A stretch of DNA of 52,646 bases from Acidimicrobiales bacterium (GTDB lineage: Bacteria; Actinomycetota; Acidimicrobiia; Acidimicrobiales; Aldehydirespiratoraceae). Made by a program: the position numbers and the translations under genes. Positions within the stretch are counted from its first letter, which is position 1. Every line of letters begins with the position of its first letter. Below, piece after piece: positions 49,936 to 52,646 of this stretch. Under the pieces are notes generated by a model that was given only the letters and a program-made list of their open reading frames with translations, made no database searches and was not told where the DNA came from. The stretch is from assembly GCA_029263175.1 (NCBI GenBank), contig JAJCXZ010000048.1, positions 1 through 52,646 of the forward strand, written 5' to 3'.

Positions 49936-52646
49936 ATGGGGAAAACGGTGCAAAGAATTCATGGCCTTCGGCGGGTACTTGCGGTGATCGGCCTCGTTGC
50001 CGTGTCCTTGATCGGCACGGATCTGGCCACCGTCGGTGAGCACCTCGTAACCCCGAGCCGAGATCAAGTCGCCGGTGCGCAAGTGTCCCAGGCCCCGCCG
50101 GCCGACACTGTTGAGGCCAACACTGTTGAGGCCAACACTGGTGAGGGCGTAGAGCCACTCATCGAGGTCCCCATCGACCCCCACCCGCCGCTCGTCACGA
50201 TCGCCGACCAGGAGCCGGTGGCCGAGCCCGCCACGATTCCGGTGATCGCGGACGCCCCGGAGGCCGACCTCTCCCTCGAGGTCGTCGATCCGCTCAACAA
50301 TTCGATCGACAACTCCGGCGCGTTCGTCATCACGCTCTCCGACGACGGCCTCGTCGCCGTCCCGATCGCCGGCGGAGAGCCGCGTGTCATCAACCCCTCT
50401 CCCGGGCTCGCCGAGCCCGTCGGCCTCACCGTCGATCGGGCCGGTTCCGGGATCTACGTGCTCGACGCCAACGGTCCGATGCTCGTGCGATTCAACGACG
50501 ACGGTGAACGGTCGGTCATCGAGCTCGAGGATCTGTCCGCGGTCACGGTCAGCGGCCTCGCCCACAACGACCAGGCAGGCCAGTTCTACATCGGCGCGCC
50601 GGATCTCCAGCGGGTTGTCGCCGTCGACGGCGCCGGGCAGCTGGTCGACTCGTGGGACCTCTCCGCCACGGGCCTCTCCGGCGTCCAGTCCCTCGCCTAC
50701 GGCTCCACCGCCGAGTCCCGCTCCATGGCACTGCGCGTCACTGACCCTGCCGGCGACGTCGTGGAGTTGGTCCTCGAGTCGCCGCTGAGCCTGATGGCGA
50801 CGACCGCCACTGCCAACCTCGTGGCCACCGTGCCAACGTCTGGTCTCACCCCACCGAGTACCGACTCCGCCGGAATCGCCTACCTCGAGCACAGAGGCAA
50901 CCTGCTGATGAGCGATTCCGAGATCAACGAGGAGGGACCCCCACTCTTCCTCGACGTGAACCTGTGGGAGATGTCAACCAGCGCGTCCGTCAGCCAGACC
51001 GGCAACACCGTGCCGTGGTCCCTCGAGCCGACCGGCGTGGGTTACAACCCCACCACCCACCACATCTACATCAGCGACGACACGGGTGGCTCCTCCGTTC
51101 ACGACGTCGATCCCGGCACGGACGGCCTCTACGGGACGGCCGACGACACGGTGACCAGCCTGAGCCTGGGCGGGGATCCCGAAGGGGTGGCGTGGGACCG
51201 CGTCACTGGCACCATCTTCGTAGTCGACGGCGTGGGTGCCGAAATCACCCAAATCCACCCCGGCCCCGATGGGCTGTTCAACGGCGTGGGAGACACCGTT
51301 GTCGGGAGTTTCGACGTCGGCGGGTTCGGCGCGGGAGACCCGGAGGGCATCACCCACAACACCTTCGACGACACCCTGCTGGTGCTCGACAACTCGTCTG
51401 ACTCCGTCTACGAGATCTCCAAGACAGGAGTGTTGATCCGCACCATCAGCATCCTTGGTGCCTCCGCAGTCAAGGCAGCAGGAATCACCTTGGCCCCGGC
51501 CACCGTCGGCCCGGGCTGGAACATGTTCATCGTCGATCGCGGCATCGACAACAGCGCCAACCCCACCCCCGTCGACGGAATGATGTACGAGATGAGCGTC
51601 GACTTCGGGCCGACGATCGGGCAACTGCCCGTCGCGGTGAACGACGCGGCCGGCACCACCGAGGAGGTTGCCGTCGTGATCGATGTGGCGGCCAATGACT
51701 CCGATCCCGACGGCAACCTCGATGCCACCACCGCCACCTCCACCACGTCCCCTGCCGGAGGATCCACCACCGACAATGGCGACGGCACCATCACCTACAC
51801 CCCCGACACCGACTTCTTCGGCGTCGACACGTTCGACTACCGCATCTGCGACACCACCTCCAACTGCGCGACGGCCCGCGTCACCGTCACCGTCACCGGT
51901 ACGCCGGATCCCCCGACGGCCGTGGCCGATGTGGTGGGCACACCCCAGGACGCGGCCATAGAGATCGATGTGGCCGCCAATGACTCCGACCCCGACGGGG
52001 ACCTCGACCTCACCAGCGCCGCCGCAACCTCCACCCCAAGCTCCGGTGCCACCACCGACAACGGCGACGGCACCATCACCTACACCCCCGACACCGGCTT
52101 CTTCGGGCCCGACTCCTTCAGTTACGAGATCTGCGACACCACCGCCATCTGCGACACCGCCACCGTCAGCATCACCGTGGTGCCCGCCGCCCGCGTTCCA
52201 GTCGCCGTGAACGATCCGGCCGCAACACCCGAGGACACGGCCATCGAGATCAATGTGGCCGCCAATGACTCCGACCCCGACGGCAACCTCGACCTCACCA
52301 GCGCCGCCGCAACCTCCACCCCCGCCTCCGGAACGACTACCGACAACGGCGACGGCACCATCACCTACACCCCCGACACGAACTTCTTCGGGCCCGACAC
52401 ATTCGACTACCGCATCTGCGACACCACCGCGCTGTGCGACACCGCCACCGTCAACATCACCGTCACATCCGTCGCGGATTCGCCCACCGCGATCGGCGAC
52501 AGCGCCGCCACCGGCGACGACCTACCGGCGGTGATCGATGTCGCGGCCAATGACTCCGACCCCGACGGCAACCTCGACCCCACGACCGCCACCGCCACCA
52601 CCACCCCTGCCTCCGGAACGACTACCGACAACGGCGACGGCACCAT
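49936..52646 (+). CDS. Large secreted protein with beta-propeller-like region and tandem-95 repeats (3' end outside window)
   Basis: At least 903 residues from ATG 49936; no stop occurs before the window ends. A basic n-region and hydrophobic segment (about 1-30) form a signal peptide. Residues about 90-560 have repeated GLTVDRAGSGIYVLD / GVAWDRVTGTIFVVDG / GITHNTFDDTLLVLDN blades, like a beta-propeller of SdiA-regulated or NHL type. From about residue 570 the protein is built of 95-residue repeats (V.D.A.NDSDPDGNLD...DNGDGTITYTPDT.FFG.D.F.Y.ICDT), the cadherin-like tandem-95 type found in surface adhesins, with D-rich likely calcium sites. The short TVEAN repeat near residue 60 is a linker. 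Confidence 0.85.
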   Translation, partial: MGKTVQRIHGLRRVLAVIGLVAVSLIGTDLATVGEHLVTPSRDQVAGAQVSQAPPADTVEANTVEANTGEGVEPLIEVPIDPHPPLVTIADQEPVAEPATIPVIADAPEADLSLEVVDPLNNSIDNSGAFVITLSDDGLVAVPIAGGEPRVINPSPGLAEPVGLTVDRAGSGIYVLDANGPMLVRFNDDGERSVIELEDLSAVTVSGLAHNDQAGQFYIGAPDLQRVVAVDGAGQLVDSWDLSATGLSGVQSLAYGSTAESRSMALRVTDPAGDVVELVLESPLSLMATTATANLVATVPTSGLTPPSTDSAGIAYLEHRGNLLMSDSEINEEGPPLFLDVNLWEMSTSASVSQTGNTVPWSLEPTGVGYNPTTHHIYISDDTGGSSVHDVDPGTDGLYGTADDTVTSLSLGGDPEGVAWDRVTGTIFVVDGVGAEITQIHPGPDGLFNGVGDTVVGSFDVGGFGAGDPEGITHNTFDDTLLVLDNSSDSVYEISKTGVLIRTISILGASAVKAAGITLAPATVGPGWNMFIVDRGIDNSANPTPVDGMMYEMSVDFGPTIGQLPVAVNDAAGTTEEVAVVIDVAANDSDPDGNLDATTATSTTSPAGGSTTDNGDGTITYTPDTDFFGVDTFDYRICDTTSNCATARVTVTVTGTPDPPTAVADVVGTPQDAAIEIDVAANDSDPDGDLDLTSAAATSTPSSGATTDNGDGTITYTPDTGFFGPDSFSYEICDTTAICDTATVSITVVPAARVPVAVNDPAATPEDTAIEINVAANDSDPDGNLDLTSAAATSTPASGTTTDNGDGTITYTPDTNFFGPDTFDYRICDTTALCDTATVNITVTSVADSPTAIGDSAATGDDLPAVIDVAANDSDPDGNLDPTTATATTTPASGTTTDNGDGT
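50106..50150 (+). repeat. Three-copy 15-bp tandem repeat in the N-terminal linker
   Basis: Units related to AACACTGTTGAGGCC occur three times in tandem (the last one altered), coding for TVEAN-TVEAN-TGEG. In frame and within the linker after the signal peptide, so copy number can change without breaking the protein. Confidence 0.6.
51677..52646 (+). repeat. 285-bp coding tandem repeat, about 3.4 copies, continuing beyond the window
   Basis: The marker AATGACTCC lies at 51694, 51979, 52264 and 52549, so spacing is exactly 285 bp (95 codons) each time. DNA identity between units is very high in stretches such as GACAACGGCGACGGCACCAT, more than protein conservation would need, indicating recent duplication or gene conversion. 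Confidence 0.9.

Noticed and set aside
49912-50892. 326-residue minus-strand open frame at the right end
   Set aside because: It is antisense to the large signal-peptide/repeat protein, whose frame continues without stop to the edge and shows clear repeats.
51677-52646. CRISPR array suggested by regular direct repeats
   Set aside because: The 285-bp unit is one uninterrupted reading frame with protein-level conservation and no spacer structure.

Overview
The window is high-GC bacterial DNA with dense, short-spaced genes, frequent GTG starts, an actinobacterial-type SOS box, a DUF222/13E12-type HNH protein and S-layer-homology-like repeats of the form GITTGTS..FSP..PVTRAQ. Together these suggest an actinobacterium, probably of the Acidimicrobiia/Ilumatobacter type and perhaps marine. 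That placement is inference; there is no rRNA gene to confirm it.

Layout. 1-6.2 kb: end of an unknown protein, an SOS-boxed HNH/DUF222 gene, a DUF1800 + Tat-exported DUF1501/SLH pair and a 2-oxoglutarate-Fe(II) oxygenase. 6.2-10.2 kb: nrdA-nrdB (class I ribonucleotide reductase) behind a leader with a consensus DnaA box and a sigma-70-like promoter, closed by a strong hairpin. 10.2-15.7 kb, minus strand: two small membrane proteins, a thioredoxin-fold gene interrupted at its catalytic position by an in-frame TGA followed by a bacterial SECIS-like hairpin (a predicted selenoprotein), an internally deleted mmsA remnant, a succinate-semialdehyde-type dehydrogenase and a membrane diguanylate cyclase. 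15.9-17.9 kb: a secreted SLH/Excalibur/PKD surface protein.

18.0-49.8 kb is one large exopolysaccharide locus. A minus-strand arm (31.3 to 18.0 kb) holds a Wzz-like protein, Wzx-type flippase, second Wzz-like protein, sulfotransferase, O-antigen-ligase/polymerase, sulfotransferase, P-loop kinase, APH-like kinase, GT4, a nucleotidyltransferase-kinase fusion and a GDP-mannose/UDP-glucose-type dehydrogenase. A plus-strand arm (34.4 to 49.8 kb) holds the priming sugar transferase, Gfo/Idh oxidoreductase, DegT aminotransferase, third Wzz-like protein, three tandem sulfotransferases, three glycosyltransferases, two FemAB-like transferases flanking a seventh sulfotransferase, and a secreted beta-helix/SLH protein. 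Between the arms lie another sulfotransferase, a divergent APS-kinase-like gene and a sugar epimerase. Most genes within each arm overlap by 1-11 nt, mainly as ATGA or GTGA, implying translational coupling. The parts fit a Wzx/Wzy pathway for a heavily sulfated, uronic-acid- and amino-sugar-containing surface polysaccharide.

The most unusual points are the three Wzz-like proteins, each carrying a C-terminal degenerate GGDEF domain; the seven different sulfotransferases in one locus; and the predicted selenoprotein. The window ends inside a large secreted protein with exact 95-residue (285-nt) tandem repeats that is still open at the right edge.
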